Source of the DNA: Amycolatopsis sp. EV170708-02-1
GTDB taxonomy: Bacteria; Actinomycetota; Actinomycetes; Mycobacteriales; Pseudonocardiaceae
Reading direction: 5' to 3'
Assembly (NCBI RefSeq): GCF_022479115.1
Contig: NZ_CP092497.1
Location: 8,928,001-8,992,000, forward strand
DNA length: 64,000 nt
Position numbers and translations under genes: made by a program. Within the stretch, counting starts at the first letter, position 1; every line of letters begins with the position of its first letter. Shown in pieces: positions 34,310-42,808 of the stretch. A model generated the notes under the pieces. It saw only the letters and a program-made list of their open reading frames with translations. It was not told the origin of the DNA and searched no databases.

Positions 34310-34357
34310 CTCGTGAGTGGTAAGGACGGTTAGAACCGTCCTTACCACTCACGAGGT
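34310..34357. terminator. Perfect 23-bp-arm palindrome between convergent genes (GTGAGTGG family)
   Basis: The left arm CCTCGTGAGTGGTAAGGACG + GTT (34310-34332) and right arm (34335-34357) are exact complements with a 2-bp centre. It begins 6 bp after the P450 stop and ends 9 bp before the DUF4328 stop, so a bidirectional terminator is likely. The sequence is related to the palindrome at 7210-7255. Confidence 0.8.
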
Positions 34358-34365
34358 CGGTTGCG

Positions 34366-35325
34366 TCAGCGCACGGAGGAAGCGGGGCGTTCGCGCCGAT
34401 CCGGCTCCGGTGCCCCCTCCACCTTCAGCACGCGAAGCAGCCGAAGGCGGTTCTCCGCGACAGGAGCGAGCAGCCCGGACATGCGCTTCACGAGCAGCGC
34501 GGTCACCACCGCCAGCCCGGCCGCGGCCAGGTCGGTCAGCGCGACCAGCACGACCCCGTCGGCCAGCGCCTGGACGCCGTCACGGAACCGCCAGACGATG
34601 ACCAGCGTGAGCAGCAGCCAGTTGAGCACCCAGACGCCCCACCAGACCAGTACGAGCCGCGACGGCTTCGGCCGGGTTTCCCGCGTCCGGCGCAGGACGG
34701 CGTGTTCGAGTTCGGCGACGACCGGCAGCGCCATGACCAGGTTCACCACCGGCGCCAGCACGAACGCCAGCACATACCGTTGCCGCCTGGGTGGCGCCTC
34801 GCCGGAGACGTCCGCGGCGGCGTGCCTGGCGACGAGCAGCCACCACACGGCGAGCCCCGACGGCAGCAGCGAAAGGATCGTCGTGAGCAGGCCGGCGGTG
34901 ATCACGAAGGTGTCGGAGACCGAGACGACGGACGTCGACAGCGCGGAGTCGCGGCTCTGCACCAGCAGGACGTAGCGCCAGATCTCCGCGGCCGAGGCGA
35001 TGACGGCGAGCCCGGCGAAGGTCCACAGCACCGGCAGCAGGCTGCGCGTGATCACCCGCAGCCGCTCCCCCGCGGTGACCTCGCCGGACGCCGTCCCGGG
35101 GACGGCGGTCGGACGGCGCCACACCAGATTCGGGAAGCCCCACCTCGGTGGGACCGGGTAGGACGGCGGACCGGAATAGCGCTCGGCCACGGGCTTGCCA
35201 CGCTGCGGCAACGCGCCTGGAGGCGGCGAAGCGACCCAGCGGACGCGATGGCGTACCGGCTGCCGTATCGGCGCGGGGCGCACCGGCGGCATCGGTGCTC
35301 GCGGCGGGTAGTGGCCTGGCTGCAC
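34366..35325 (-). CDS. DUF4328 family membrane protein
   Basis: A 319-residue protein. The Pro/Arg-rich cytoplasmic N-terminus (about 90 residues) is followed by a DUF4328 domain with five or six membrane helices: AGLAVIASAAEIWRYVLLV, SVVSVSDTFVITAGLLTTILSLL, VLAFVLAPVVNLVMALPVV and WWGVWVLNWLLLTLVIVWRF. The GTG start lies 3 bp after the rhodanese stop; longer frames run into the rhodanese gene. Function unknown. Confidence 0.85.
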   Translation of the reverse strand: MQPGHYPPRAPMPPVRPAPIRQPVRHRVRWVASPPPGALPQRGKPVAERYSGPPSYPVPPRWGFPNLVWRRPTAVPGTASGEVTAGERLRVITRSLLPVLWTFAGLAVIASAAEIWRYVLLVQSRDSALSTSVVSVSDTFVITAGLLTTILSLLPSGLAVWWLLVARHAAADVSGEAPPRRQRYVLAFVLAPVVNLVMALPVVAELEHAVLRRTRETRPKPSRLVLVWWGVWVLNWLLLTLVIVWRFRDGVQALADGVVLVALTDLAAAGLAVVTALLVKRMSGLLAPVAENRLRLLRVLKVEGAPEPDRRERPASSVR

Positions 35326-35327
35326 GG

Positions 35328-35678
35328 TTACAGCACTTCGGGCTCGACGCCGGGATGGTCGCCGACCATCGGGCGCCCCTCCTGCTTCCAGGAACCCATC
35401 CCGCCGGCGACGTTCACCGCGTCCCAGCCGCTCGCGTTGAGCCACGCGGCGGCGCGCGCGGACCGGCCGCCGCTGCGGCAGATCACGTAGACCGGCTGGT
35501 CGTCGGGCAGGTCGTCGAGTTCGCCGACGCGCGCGGGCAGTTCACCCATCGGGATGTGCTTGGCGCCAGGGGCGTGCCCGGCGGCCCACTCGTCGTCCTC
35601 GCGGACGTCGAGCAGCGCGACGCCCTCCTTCGGCAGATCACGGACGGCGACGGTCGGGATGTCAGCAGGGCTCACCAC
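35328..35678 (-). CDS. Single-domain rhodanese-like protein
   Basis: A 116-residue rhodanese domain. LLDVREDDEWAAGHAPGAKHIPMGELPAR and active-site loop VICRSGGRSARAA carry the catalytic cysteine. Such GlpE/PspE-like proteins transfer persulfide sulfur. The start is one of two adjacent GTG codons preceded by GAGGA. It is transcribed with the DUF4328 gene. Confidence 0.92.
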   Translation of the reverse strand: MVSPADIPTVAVRDLPKEGVALLDVREDDEWAAGHAPGAKHIPMGELPARVGELDDLPDDQPVYVICRSGGRSARAAAWLNASGWDAVNVAGGMGSWKQEGRPMVGDHPGVEPEVL

Positions 35679-35725
35679 CCTGCCATCCTCGCATCCCGTC
35701 CCGTTGCGCGCGCGTGAAGAGGCAC

Positions 35726-37357
35726 TCAGTGCCGGACGGCTTTCTCGGCACCGGCGCCGGTGAGCGAACGGACCTCCATCTCGGCGTACTTCTTTTGGTT
35801 GTGTTCCTTGGACAGCACGGTGCCGAGCCAGCCGAGGAAGAACGCGACCGGGATCGAGACGATGCCGGGGTTGTCCAGCGGGAACCAGTGGAAGTCGACG
35901 CCCTGGATCATCGAGGCGCTCTTCCCGGTCTTCGGGTCGACGGGCTTGCCCGAGACCGCCGGGGAGAACACGATCAGCACGATGCACACCGCGAGGCCGC
36001 CGTAGATGCTCCACAAGGCGCCTTGGGTGTTGAATCGCTTCCAGAACAGCGAGTAGAGGATCGTCGGCAGGTTCGCCGACGCCGCCACCGCGAACGCGAG
36101 CGCCACCAGGAACGCCACGTTCTGGTTCTTCGCGAGGATCCCGCCGACGATCGCGACCGCCCCGATCACCAGTGCGGTGATCCGCGCGACGCGGACCTCG
36201 CTGTCCGCGTCGGTCTTCCCCTTCTTGAGCACGTTGGCGTAGACGTCGTGCGCGAACGACGCCGACGCGGTGATCGTCAGTCCCGCGACCACGGCGAGGA
36301 TCGTCGCGAACGCCACCGCCGCGATGAACCCGAGCAGGATCGGGCCGCCGAGTTCGAGTGCCAGCAGCGGGGCCGCCGAGTTGGTCGTGCCCGGCGCCTT
36401 CGCGATCACGTCCGGGCCGACGAGCGCGCCCGCGCCGTAGCCGAGCACCAGCGTGAACAGGTAGAAGATGCCGATCAGCGCGATCGCCCACACCACCGAA
36501 CGGCGCGCGTCCTTCGCGGTCGGCACCGTGTAGAAGCGCATGAGCACGTGCGGCAGGCCCGCGGTGCCGAGCACCAGCGCGATACCCAGCGAGAGGAAGT
36601 CGAGCTTCGTCGTGCCGGTCTTTCCGTACTGCTTGCCCGGGCCGAGCAGCGCTTCCCCGGTCTGGCCGCCCTTGTCGACGGCTGCCTGGAACAGGCTGGA
36701 CAGGTTGAAGCCGTACTTCCCGAGCACCCACAACGTCATCGCGAACGTGCCCGCGATGAGCAGGACGGCCTTGATGATCTGGACCCAGGTGGTGCCCTTC
36801 ATCCCGCCGATCAGCACGTACAGGATCATGATCACGCCGACGACGGCGATCACCAGGTCCTGGCCGAGGTTCCCCTCGATGCCGAGCAGCAGGTTCACCA
36901 GACCGCCCGCACCCGCCATCTGCGCCAGCAGGTAGAAGAACGAGACGGCGAGCGTGGAGATCGCGGCCGCCGCGCGGACCGGGCGCTGTTTCATCCGGAA
37001 CGCCAGCACGTCGCCCATGGTGAACTTGCCGGTGTTGCGCAGCAGTTCCGCGACCAGCAGCAACGCCACCAGCCACGCGACGAGGAATCCGATCGAGTAG
37101 AGGAAACCGTCGTAGCCGTTGATCGCGATCGCGCCGGCGATACCCAGGAACGACGCCGCGGAAAGATAGTCGCCCGAGATCGCGATCCCGTTCTGCGGAC
37201 CGGTGAACGCGCGGCCTGCGGCGTAGTAGTCGGACGCGGTCTTCGTATTCCGGCTCGCCCGGAAAACGATCACGAGGGTGATCGCGACGAAGATCGCGAA
37301 AATGGTGATGTTGAGCGCCGGATTGCTCCCCTGCACGCCCGCGGCCAGCGTAGTCAC
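35726..37357 (-). CDS. actP: Cation/acetate symporter, SSS family (ActP-like)
   Basis: A 543-residue sodium:solute symporter with about 13 transmembrane helices. DYYAAGRAFTGPQNGIAISGDYLSAASFLGIAG is the ActP family signature, with GLPHVLMRFYTVPTAKDARRS and the LLGIEGNLGQDLVIAVVGVIMILYVLIGGMKGTTWVQIIKA core. It takes up acetate and related short acids with sodium or protons. It is coupled to the DUF485 gene (GTGA overlap), the usual YjcH-ActP pair. Confidence 0.94.
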   Translation of the reverse strand: MTTLAAGVQGSNPALNITIFAIFVAITLVIVFRASRNTKTASDYYAAGRAFTGPQNGIAISGDYLSAASFLGIAGAIAINGYDGFLYSIGFLVAWLVALLLVAELLRNTGKFTMGDVLAFRMKQRPVRAAAAISTLAVSFFYLLAQMAGAGGLVNLLLGIEGNLGQDLVIAVVGVIMILYVLIGGMKGTTWVQIIKAVLLIAGTFAMTLWVLGKYGFNLSSLFQAAVDKGGQTGEALLGPGKQYGKTGTTKLDFLSLGIALVLGTAGLPHVLMRFYTVPTAKDARRSVVWAIALIGIFYLFTLVLGYGAGALVGPDVIAKAPGTTNSAAPLLALELGGPILLGFIAAVAFATILAVVAGLTITASASFAHDVYANVLKKGKTDADSEVRVARITALVIGAVAIVGGILAKNQNVAFLVALAFAVAASANLPTILYSLFWKRFNTQGALWSIYGGLAVCIVLIVFSPAVSGKPVDPKTGKSASMIQGVDFHWFPLDNPGIVSIPVAFFLGWLGTVLSKEHNQKKYAEMEVRSLTGAGAEKAVRH

Positions 37358-37698
37358 CGTTCGGTCCCTTCGACCTCGTGCCGGATCTTGTCGGCGAGCG
37401 GATCGAGCTTCCGGTTCGCGTACCGGACATAAAGGCCGGTGATCACGAAGGTGGACACGAACTGCAGCAGGCCGAAGACCAGGCCGACGGTGATGTTGCC
37501 GAAGAGCTTGGTGCTCATGAACTCGGTCGCGTAGTCGGCGAGGAGCACGTACAGCAGATACCAGAGGAGGAACAGGGCGGACACCGGGAAAACGAATACC
37601 CGCAGCCGTCGTCGCAGCTCAGCGAATTCCGGGCTCGCCTGCACCTTTTCCCAGTCGGATTCCGGTTCGGACCCGAGGCCTTGATCGGTATCGCTCAC
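37354..37698 (-). CDS. DUF485 (YjcH-like) membrane protein, partner of the symporter
   Basis: A 114-residue protein with two transmembrane helices (VFPVSALFLLWYLLYVLLADYA; ITVGLVFGLLQFVSTFVITGLYVRYAN) and DUF485 motifs WEKVQASPEFAELRRRLRVFVFP. It starts at GTG with GGGAGG 6 nt upstream, rather than nine codons earlier. DUF485 genes almost always precede actP, and the stop overlaps the actP start. Likely a small subunit or modulator of acetate uptake. Confidence 0.92.
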   Translation of the reverse strand: MSDTDQGLGSEPESDWEKVQASPEFAELRRRLRVFVFPVSALFLLWYLLYVLLADYATEFMSTKLFGNITVGLVFGLLQFVSTFVITGLYVRYANRKLDPLADKIRHEVEGTER

Positions 37699-37838
37699 GT
37701 CGGACCTCCCACCTGCCGCGACCATTCGATGACTTCGTTGTCACGAAAGATCATGCCCCTCATAGGGCGCCAGAGGAGCAATCCATTTGAGTGAACGGTA
37801 CGACTCTGCGTAGAGAGGCGCGACTCGAAAGGGTGAAT

Positions 37839-39629
37839 TTACTTCCGGTGACGGCCTTTACCGGTGGTCCGGGTCTTCTCTTCGGCCTGTCCGAAGCGGG
37901 CGACCGCACGATCACGCATGAACCCGAGCGGATCGGGCGCGTGCAGCCGCAGCATCACGCCGTGGACGTCGTCCGGCCGCCCGTATCCGGTCGCGCGGCT
38001 CACCACGTAGGTGGTCAGGAAGGCGGCCGGGACGGTGATCAGCGCGGGCTGGTTCGAGAACCACGGCGCCCAGCCGCCGGTGTACTTGCTGACGATGTTG
38101 ACCACCAGCGCGGTCAGCACGAGTCCGCCGCCGACGAGCATCCCGGCCAGCGCGCCGGGCCAGCTGAGCTTGCGCCACCAGACCCCGAGCAGCAGCAGCG
38201 GGCTGAACGTCGACGCCGCCAGCGCGAACGACATCCCGACCGAAAGCGACAGATCCTCCGACGGCAGCAGCACCGCCAGCGCGAACGGGATCAGCGCCAC
38301 GATCGCCGTCGCCACCCGGAAATCGCGGACGCGGCCGGGCAGGACGTCGGTGGACACGACCCCGGCGACACTCACCAGCAGCCCGGACGAGCTCGACAGG
38401 AACGCCGCGAAGGCCCCGGCCGCGGTCACCGCGCCCAGGATCTGCCCCCAGAGTCCGGGGAGGACCGCGGAGGGCAACAGCAGCACGGCGGCGTCGGTCT
38501 TCCCGGTCACCAGCAGTTCCGGGACGTACATCCGCGACAGCGCGCCCAGCAGCGTCGGGAACAGGTAGAACAGGCCGAGCAGCAACAGGACGTGCACCGT
38601 CGTGCGGCGCGCGGCCTTGCCGTCGGGGTTGGTGTAGAAGCGGACCAGGACGTGCGGCAGGCCCATGGTGCCGAGGAAGGTCGCGAGGATCAGCGAATAG
38701 ACCTGCAGCAGATCGGTGAGACCGCCCGACCCCGGCCGGAGCCAGTCGCTGTTGGAGGCGGGCGCTTCACTGACCACCGGGACCGGCGTTCCCGCGGTGA
38801 ACTTCAGCGTCGTGCCCTTGGCGACCTTGTGCCCGGCCTCCGGCGCCCACACCGCGAAACCGTTGGCGCGTGCGCCTTCCACCTGACCGTAGGCCTCGAG
38901 CACGGTCACCGAGGTGACCTTCAGTGTGACGTCGGCCTGCACCGAAACCGTGGTGTTCTCGGGGAACGTCGGCGGAGCGGGCTGTCCCAGCGGGCGTGCG
39001 CTGCCCGGCCCGCCGGAGCCGAGGAACACGATGCACAGGATGAACGCCGGCACCGCGATGGAGAACAGCTTCAGCCAGTACTGGAAGGCCTGGACGACGG
39101 TGATGGCGCGCATCCCGCCCGCGATCACGTTGAAGCCGACCACGAAGGTGACCAGGAGCGCTCCGGCCCACACCGGCACCGGCAGGATGGTCGTCAGGGT
39201 CAGGCCCGCGCCCTGCAGCTGCGGGACCATGTAGAGGATCCCGATGAACACCACGAACGCCGTCGAGACCCGGCGCAGCATCGTCGAACCCAGCCGCATC
39301 TCGACGAAGTCCGGCAGCGTGTACGCGCCGGACCGCCGCAGCGGCGCGGCGACGAACAGCATCAGCGCGAGATAGCCCGCGGTGAAACCGATCGGGAACC
39401 ACAGCGCGTCGGCGCCGTCCTTGAGCACGATGCCGGCGACGCCCATGAACGACGCGGCGGACAGGTACTCACCGGAGATCGCGGCGGCGTTGCGCCGGGA
39501 GCGCACGGTGCGCCGGGCGACGAGGAAGTCGTGCGTGCTGACGGCCGACCTCGAGGAGCGGTGTCCCAGATAGAAGGTCAGGACCGCTACCAGCACGATG
39601 CCGGCGATGGCCCAAAAGTTCAGCTGCAC
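37839..39629 (-). CDS. Second SSS-family symporter with an extracytoplasmic insert
   Basis: A 596-residue sodium:solute symporter (SAVSTHDFLVARRTVRSRRNAAAISGEYLSAASFMG; GLPHVLVRFYTNPDGKAARRTT). Compared with the neighbouring ActP it carries a soluble insertion of about 90 residues (roughly 215-305; PTFPENTTVSVQADVTLKVTSVTV ... KFTAGTPVPVVSEAPASNSDWL) between two helices, and a longer cytoplasmic tail. It starts at GTG. Upstream is a large stem-loop and the LytTR regulator operon, which suggests ligand-induced expression. Substrate likely a small carboxylate. Confidence 0.9.
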   Translation of the reverse strand: MQLNFWAIAGIVLVAVLTFYLGHRSSRSAVSTHDFLVARRTVRSRRNAAAISGEYLSAASFMGVAGIVLKDGADALWFPIGFTAGYLALMLFVAAPLRRSGAYTLPDFVEMRLGSTMLRRVSTAFVVFIGILYMVPQLQGAGLTLTTILPVPVWAGALLVTFVVGFNVIAGGMRAITVVQAFQYWLKLFSIAVPAFILCIVFLGSGGPGSARPLGQPAPPTFPENTTVSVQADVTLKVTSVTVLEAYGQVEGARANGFAVWAPEAGHKVAKGTTLKFTAGTPVPVVSEAPASNSDWLRPGSGGLTDLLQVYSLILATFLGTMGLPHVLVRFYTNPDGKAARRTTVHVLLLLGLFYLFPTLLGALSRMYVPELLVTGKTDAAVLLLPSAVLPGLWGQILGAVTAAGAFAAFLSSSSGLLVSVAGVVSTDVLPGRVRDFRVATAIVALIPFALAVLLPSEDLSLSVGMSFALAASTFSPLLLLGVWWRKLSWPGALAGMLVGGGLVLTALVVNIVSKYTGGWAPWFSNQPALITVPAAFLTTYVVSRATGYGRPDDVHGVMLRLHAPDPLGFMRDRAVARFGQAEEKTRTTGKGRHRK

Positions 39630-39651
39630 TGTGTCATTTAATCGCGCGCTG

Positions 39652-39729
39652 ACGGAAACGCGCTGCCAGGGCGCGGCGAAAGCAGGTCGGGCATGGAGGC
39701 ATCAAGGCGCCCTGCCACCGCGTTTCCGT
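39652..39729 (-). promoter_or_regulatory. Large stem-loop upstream of the second symporter (attenuator or terminator)
   Basis: The left arm 39652-39674 (ACGGAAACGCG...CAGGGCGC) pairs with the right arm 39707-39729 at 21 of 23 positions with a 32-nt loop. It lies between the 172-residue membrane-protein gene and the symporter, 23 bp before the symporter start. A read-through terminator that lowers symporter expression is the simplest role. Confidence 0.6.
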
Positions 39730-39788
39730 GGCCTTCGGCCACAAGAGGGCGCGCGATCATGGGTCCTCCTCTATGTGCAGCTCCGCAA

Positions 39789-40307
39789 TCAGTTCTCGAT
39801 CATGTCGACGAAGTCGCGTTCATGACGTTCGGCGAGCCGGTTGTACCAGAGGCCGATGCCGAACAGGAACGGAAAAGGCGCCACACCGAGGATCAACCAG
39901 GGCAACGGAATGCCCACGACGACCACTCGCCCGAAGGACGGGATCAGATAGAAGAGCACCGGAAGTGAACACAGCGTGACCATCACCAGCAGCGCCAGCC
40001 AGGAGGCCGTCCTCAGCTGGATCTTCACCAGATCCTTGACCAGGAGCTTGCCCCAGCTGGTCTGTTCTTCGAGTTCGACCCTGGCCCGCAGGGTGCTGGT
40101 GGCCTGCCGCGGATCGGCGAGGATCACCCGCTGCCGCTTGGGTTTCGCGTGATGTTCGGGTTTGGCCTGTTCGTGTTTCGGGCCGGACGGCGCGCCCGGA
40201 ACGGGCTCGACGGCGGCCCCCTCGGGCGCCGCCGGTTTCCTGCCCTTGCCCAGCGTCGGGTCCGGCTCGCGGACGCCGTTGACGCGGCGGTAGTAGTCGT
40301 CGGTCAC
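39789..40307 (-). CDS. Small two-helix membrane protein in the LytTR/symporter operon
   Basis: A 172-residue protein. The basic, Pro/Ala-rich N-terminal half (about 85 residues) precedes two transmembrane helices (TASWLALLVMVTLCSLPVLFYLIP; GIPLPWLILGVAPFPFLFGIGLWY) and a charged end. No family recognised, but such proteins accompany SSS symporters and LytTR regulators in actinobacteria, in the place held by DUF485 beside actP. It overlaps the response-regulator stop by four bases. Confidence 0.8.
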   Translation of the reverse strand: MTDDYYRRVNGVREPDPTLGKGRKPAAPEGAAVEPVPGAPSGPKHEQAKPEHHAKPKRQRVILADPRQATSTLRARVELEEQTSWGKLLVKDLVKIQLRTASWLALLVMVTLCSLPVLFYLIPSFGRVVVVGIPLPWLILGVAPFPFLFGIGLWYNRLAERHERDFVDMIEN

Positions 40308-41149
40308 GTCGACCGGTTGGCGCCGACCAGCCTGTCCTTCAGTGCGCGCGTGTGGCGGCGGCTCACCGGCAGCACCTTCTCCTCGTTACCGATCACGACC
40401 TGATAGCCGCCCTGGCCCATGCGCAGTTCGGTGATCAGCGGCAGCGAGACCAGGAACGACCGGTGGATGCGGACGAAACCCGCCTTCTCCCAGCGTTCTT
40501 CGAGCTGGGCGAGCGGGATGCGGACCAGGTGGCTGCCGTCGTTGGTGAACAGCCGGGCGTAGTCGCCCTGCGCCTCGACCCAGCGGACCGAAGACCGCGG
40601 GATGAGCTTCGTGGTGCCTGCCAGTTCGACCGGGATGACCTCGTCGTCGTTCTTGACCTGCCCCAGGCCGCCTTCCTGGCCGAACTGCGGCGCGGCGTTG
40701 GCGGCGAGTTTGTCGATCACGCGGGTGATCGCGCGGTCGAGCCGATCCTGCTGGTACGGCTTGAGCACGTAGTCGAGCGCGCCGAGGTCGAAGGCGTTGA
40801 CCGCCTCTTCCGCGTGCCCCGTCACGAAGACCAGCGCGGGCGACGGGCGCAGCGCGGCGAACACCCGGGACATCTCCATCCCGGACAGCCCGGGCATGTC
40901 GATGTCGGCGAACACCGCGTCCACGATCGGCAGGCCGCGGGCCTTGCGATCGGCCAGCCTCGGATCGTCGGCGGACAGCAGGCGCAGCGCCTCCGAAGCG
41001 TCGATCGCCGGGTAGACCAGGGCGACGTGCGGGCTGTTCCGGAGACAATGGACGAGTTCGTCTAGCCCTTTGGGCTCATCGTCCACCGCCAGGACGATGA
41101 GCTTCCGGGTGTCATCGTGAGCACTCACAGTGAGACGCATCCTGCCCAT
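40304..41149 (-). CDS. LytTR-family response regulator
   Basis: A 281-residue two-component regulator. The receiver domain has D23/D24 (LAVDDEP), phospho-acceptor D82 (FADIDMPGLSG) and the lysine of YVLKPYQ. The LytTR DNA-binding domain is at 185-275 (IPVELAGTTKLIPRSSVRWVEAQGDYARLFT ... GFVRIHRSFLVSLPLI). The start is ATG with AAGGAA 7 nt before it. It forms an operon with the small membrane protein and the second symporter; its likely kinase is the LytS-type protein at 43674-44969. The arrangement parallels BtsSR/YpdAB, which control carboxylate transporters in enterobacteria. Confidence 0.92.
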   Translation of the reverse strand: MGRMRLTVSAHDDTRKLIVLAVDDEPKGLDELVHCLRNSPHVALVYPAIDASEALRLLSADDPRLADRKARGLPIVDAVFADIDMPGLSGMEMSRVFAALRPSPALVFVTGHAEEAVNAFDLGALDYVLKPYQQDRLDRAITRVIDKLAANAAPQFGQEGGLGQVKNDDEVIPVELAGTTKLIPRSSVRWVEAQGDYARLFTNDGSHLVRIPLAQLEERWEKAGFVRIHRSFLVSLPLITELRMGQGGYQVVIGNEEKVLPVSRRHTRALKDRLVGANRST

Positions 41150-41194
41150 TGCCGGGTTCCTTGTCCAGCCCGCTTCACGAAAGTCGAACGAAAG

Positions 41195-41236
41195 GACGGC
41201 ACCGGCACCCCCGCGCCTGGGGTGGCCGGTGCCGTC
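41195..41236 (-). terminator. 17-bp hairpin terminator after the GH16 gene
   Basis: GACGGCACCGGCACCCC pairs with GGGGTGGCCGGTGCCGTC with one bulged base. It lies between the GH16 stop and the LytTR start, both on the minus strand. The plus strand continues into ATCTTTT. Confidence 0.8.
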
Positions 41237-41283
41237 ATCTTTTCCGGTGACACGAACCGCCTCGCCGTGCCACATCTATCCCT

Positions 41284-42639
41284 TCACGGAGTGAAGGTGA
41301 ACCAGTTGACGCTCACGAAATCGGCGGGCTGGCCGCTGGTGAAGGTCAGGTAGACGTCGTGTTTCCCGGTGACGCCGCTGATGTTCGCGGGGATGGTGCG
41401 CCAGCTCTGCCAGCCGCCGGTGTTCGCGACGGCGAAGCTCCCGACGGGCGGGTTGGACCGGCTGTCGAGCCGGACTTCGACGAGACCGCTCACGCCTCCC
41501 GCCGCCCCGGACGCGACGCGCGCCTGGAACTGTCTGCCGGTCTGTGTCCCGAAGTCGACGTTCGGATACAACGCCCAGTCACCGTTGCCCGCCGGGCCGA
41601 TGCTCTGCCCGCCGCCGGTGTCGGACGTGGCCTGTTTGGCGATGCCGGCCGCCTGGCCGTACGACTCCGCCTGGATCGTGCCGTACGCGCTGCCGCCGGG
41701 GCTTCCCGTGCCACCACCGCGGGTCAGGACGGTGACGTAGTCGACGAGCATCGGATGCCCCGGCACGATCCCCGGCCCCGGCGTCGTGGTGCCGGAGTTG
41801 TTGTTCGGGAACGCGCCGCCGATGGCGACGTTCAGCAGCACGAAGTAGCCCGCGTGGTTCGTCATGTTGGCCCAGGTCGTGGCGTCGACCTGGTTCTGGT
41901 TGACCGAGTGGAACTGCTGCCCGTCCACCAGCCAGCGGAACACGTTGGGGCTGACGCTCGTGTCCCATTCGAAGGTGTAGGTGTGGAACGCGCTCTGGCA
42001 GCTCGCGCCGGGACACGTGCGGCTGCCGACCAGTCCGGTGGTCTCGTTGCACGGGCCACCAGGGTTGACGCCGCAGTGCAGCACGCCCCAGACCGTGTTG
42101 ATCCCGTTGACGTTCTCCATGATGTCGAACTCGCCGACGGCGGGCCAGTTCCAGTAGTTGCCGCGATACGGCGAGCCCAGCGCCCAGAACGCGGGCCAGT
42201 AGCCGAGTGCCGCGGCGCCGGTGACGTTCGGCATCTGGATCCGGCCTTCGATCCGCAGCGCGCCGCCCGCAGGCGGTTTGAAGTTCGTGCGCTGCGTTTC
42301 GATCCGCGCCGAGGTCCAGTTGCCCGCACCGTCGCGCAACGGCGTGATCCGCAGGTTCCCGGAACCGTCCTGGGCGAGGTTGGCGGGGTTCGCCGTGTAG
42401 TTCTGGATCTCGCCGGTGCCCCAGTTGGCCGGGCCGCCGGGGTAGGAGTGACCGGTGTCGATGATCCAGTTCGCGCTCGACGGGAGCGAGCCCGCGGCGC
42501 CGGTGAAATCGTCGGTGAACACGGTGGTCCAGCCGGCCGGTGGCGGCGGGACGGCGGCGGACACGGGCAGGGCCAGGGGGACGGTGAGCAAGGCCGCGCA
42601 GGTCAGCGCGATCTTCCAGCGGGAACGATTAACGGACAT
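41284..42639 (-). CDS. Secreted GH16 endo-beta-1,3-glucanase-like enzyme with CBM6
   Basis: A 451-residue secreted glycoside hydrolase. Signal peptide (to about residue 29), GH16 catalytic domain (about 36-310) with the active-site motif E170-F-D172-I-M-E175, a Gly-rich linker, then a C-terminal carbohydrate-binding module of CBM6 type (IQAESYGQAAGIAKQ ... SVNWFTFTP). It hydrolyses beta-1,3(-1,4)-glucans of fungal walls or similar. A TTTGTTG-N7-CAACAAA palindrome just upstream is a probable operator. It interrupts the LytS/LytTR/symporter block, so it was probably inserted there. Confidence 0.95.
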   Translation of the reverse strand: MSVNRSRWKIALTCAALLTVPLALPVSAAVPPPPAGWTTVFTDDFTGAAGSLPSSANWIIDTGHSYPGGPANWGTGEIQNYTANPANLAQDGSGNLRITPLRDGAGNWTSARIETQRTNFKPPAGGALRIEGRIQMPNVTGAAALGYWPAFWALGSPYRGNYWNWPAVGEFDIMENVNGINTVWGVLHCGVNPGGPCNETTGLVGSRTCPGASCQSAFHTYTFEWDTSVSPNVFRWLVDGQQFHSVNQNQVDATTWANMTNHAGYFVLLNVAIGGAFPNNNSGTTTPGPGIVPGHPMLVDYVTVLTRGGGTGSPGGSAYGTIQAESYGQAAGIAKQATSDTGGGQSIGPAGNGDWALYPNVDFGTQTGRQFQARVASGAAGGVSGLVEVRLDSRSNPPVGSFAVANTGGWQSWRTIPANISGVTGKHDVYLTFTSGQPADFVSVNWFTFTP

Positions 42640-42666
42640 CGGACCTCCTCGTCAACACTGTCGAGG

Positions 42667-42687
42667 TTTGTTGCCGTTCACAACAAA
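42667..42687 (-). promoter_or_regulatory. Operator-like palindrome before the GH16 gene
   Basis: TTTGTTG-N7-CAACAAA, a perfect 7-bp inverted repeat centred 38 bp before the GH16 start. It is suited to a LacI- or GntR-type repressor sensing sugar. It does not match the Rex consensus. Confidence 0.55.
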
Positions 42688-42808
42688 GCGGTATGTCCGA
42701 TATGAGACCTGGTCTGAACCACTTACGCCTACCACCGTTCGGGTGAACCATCCCGGGCCCGAACGCGAAAACGGCCCGATCCGCGAGGACCGGGCCGTTC
42801 CGCTGGGC

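Noticed and set aside
42667..42687. Rex operator before the GH16 gene
   Set aside because: Half-sites are TTTGTTG/CAACAAA with N7, not TTGTGAA-N4-TTCACAA; a sugar-responsive repressor is more likely.
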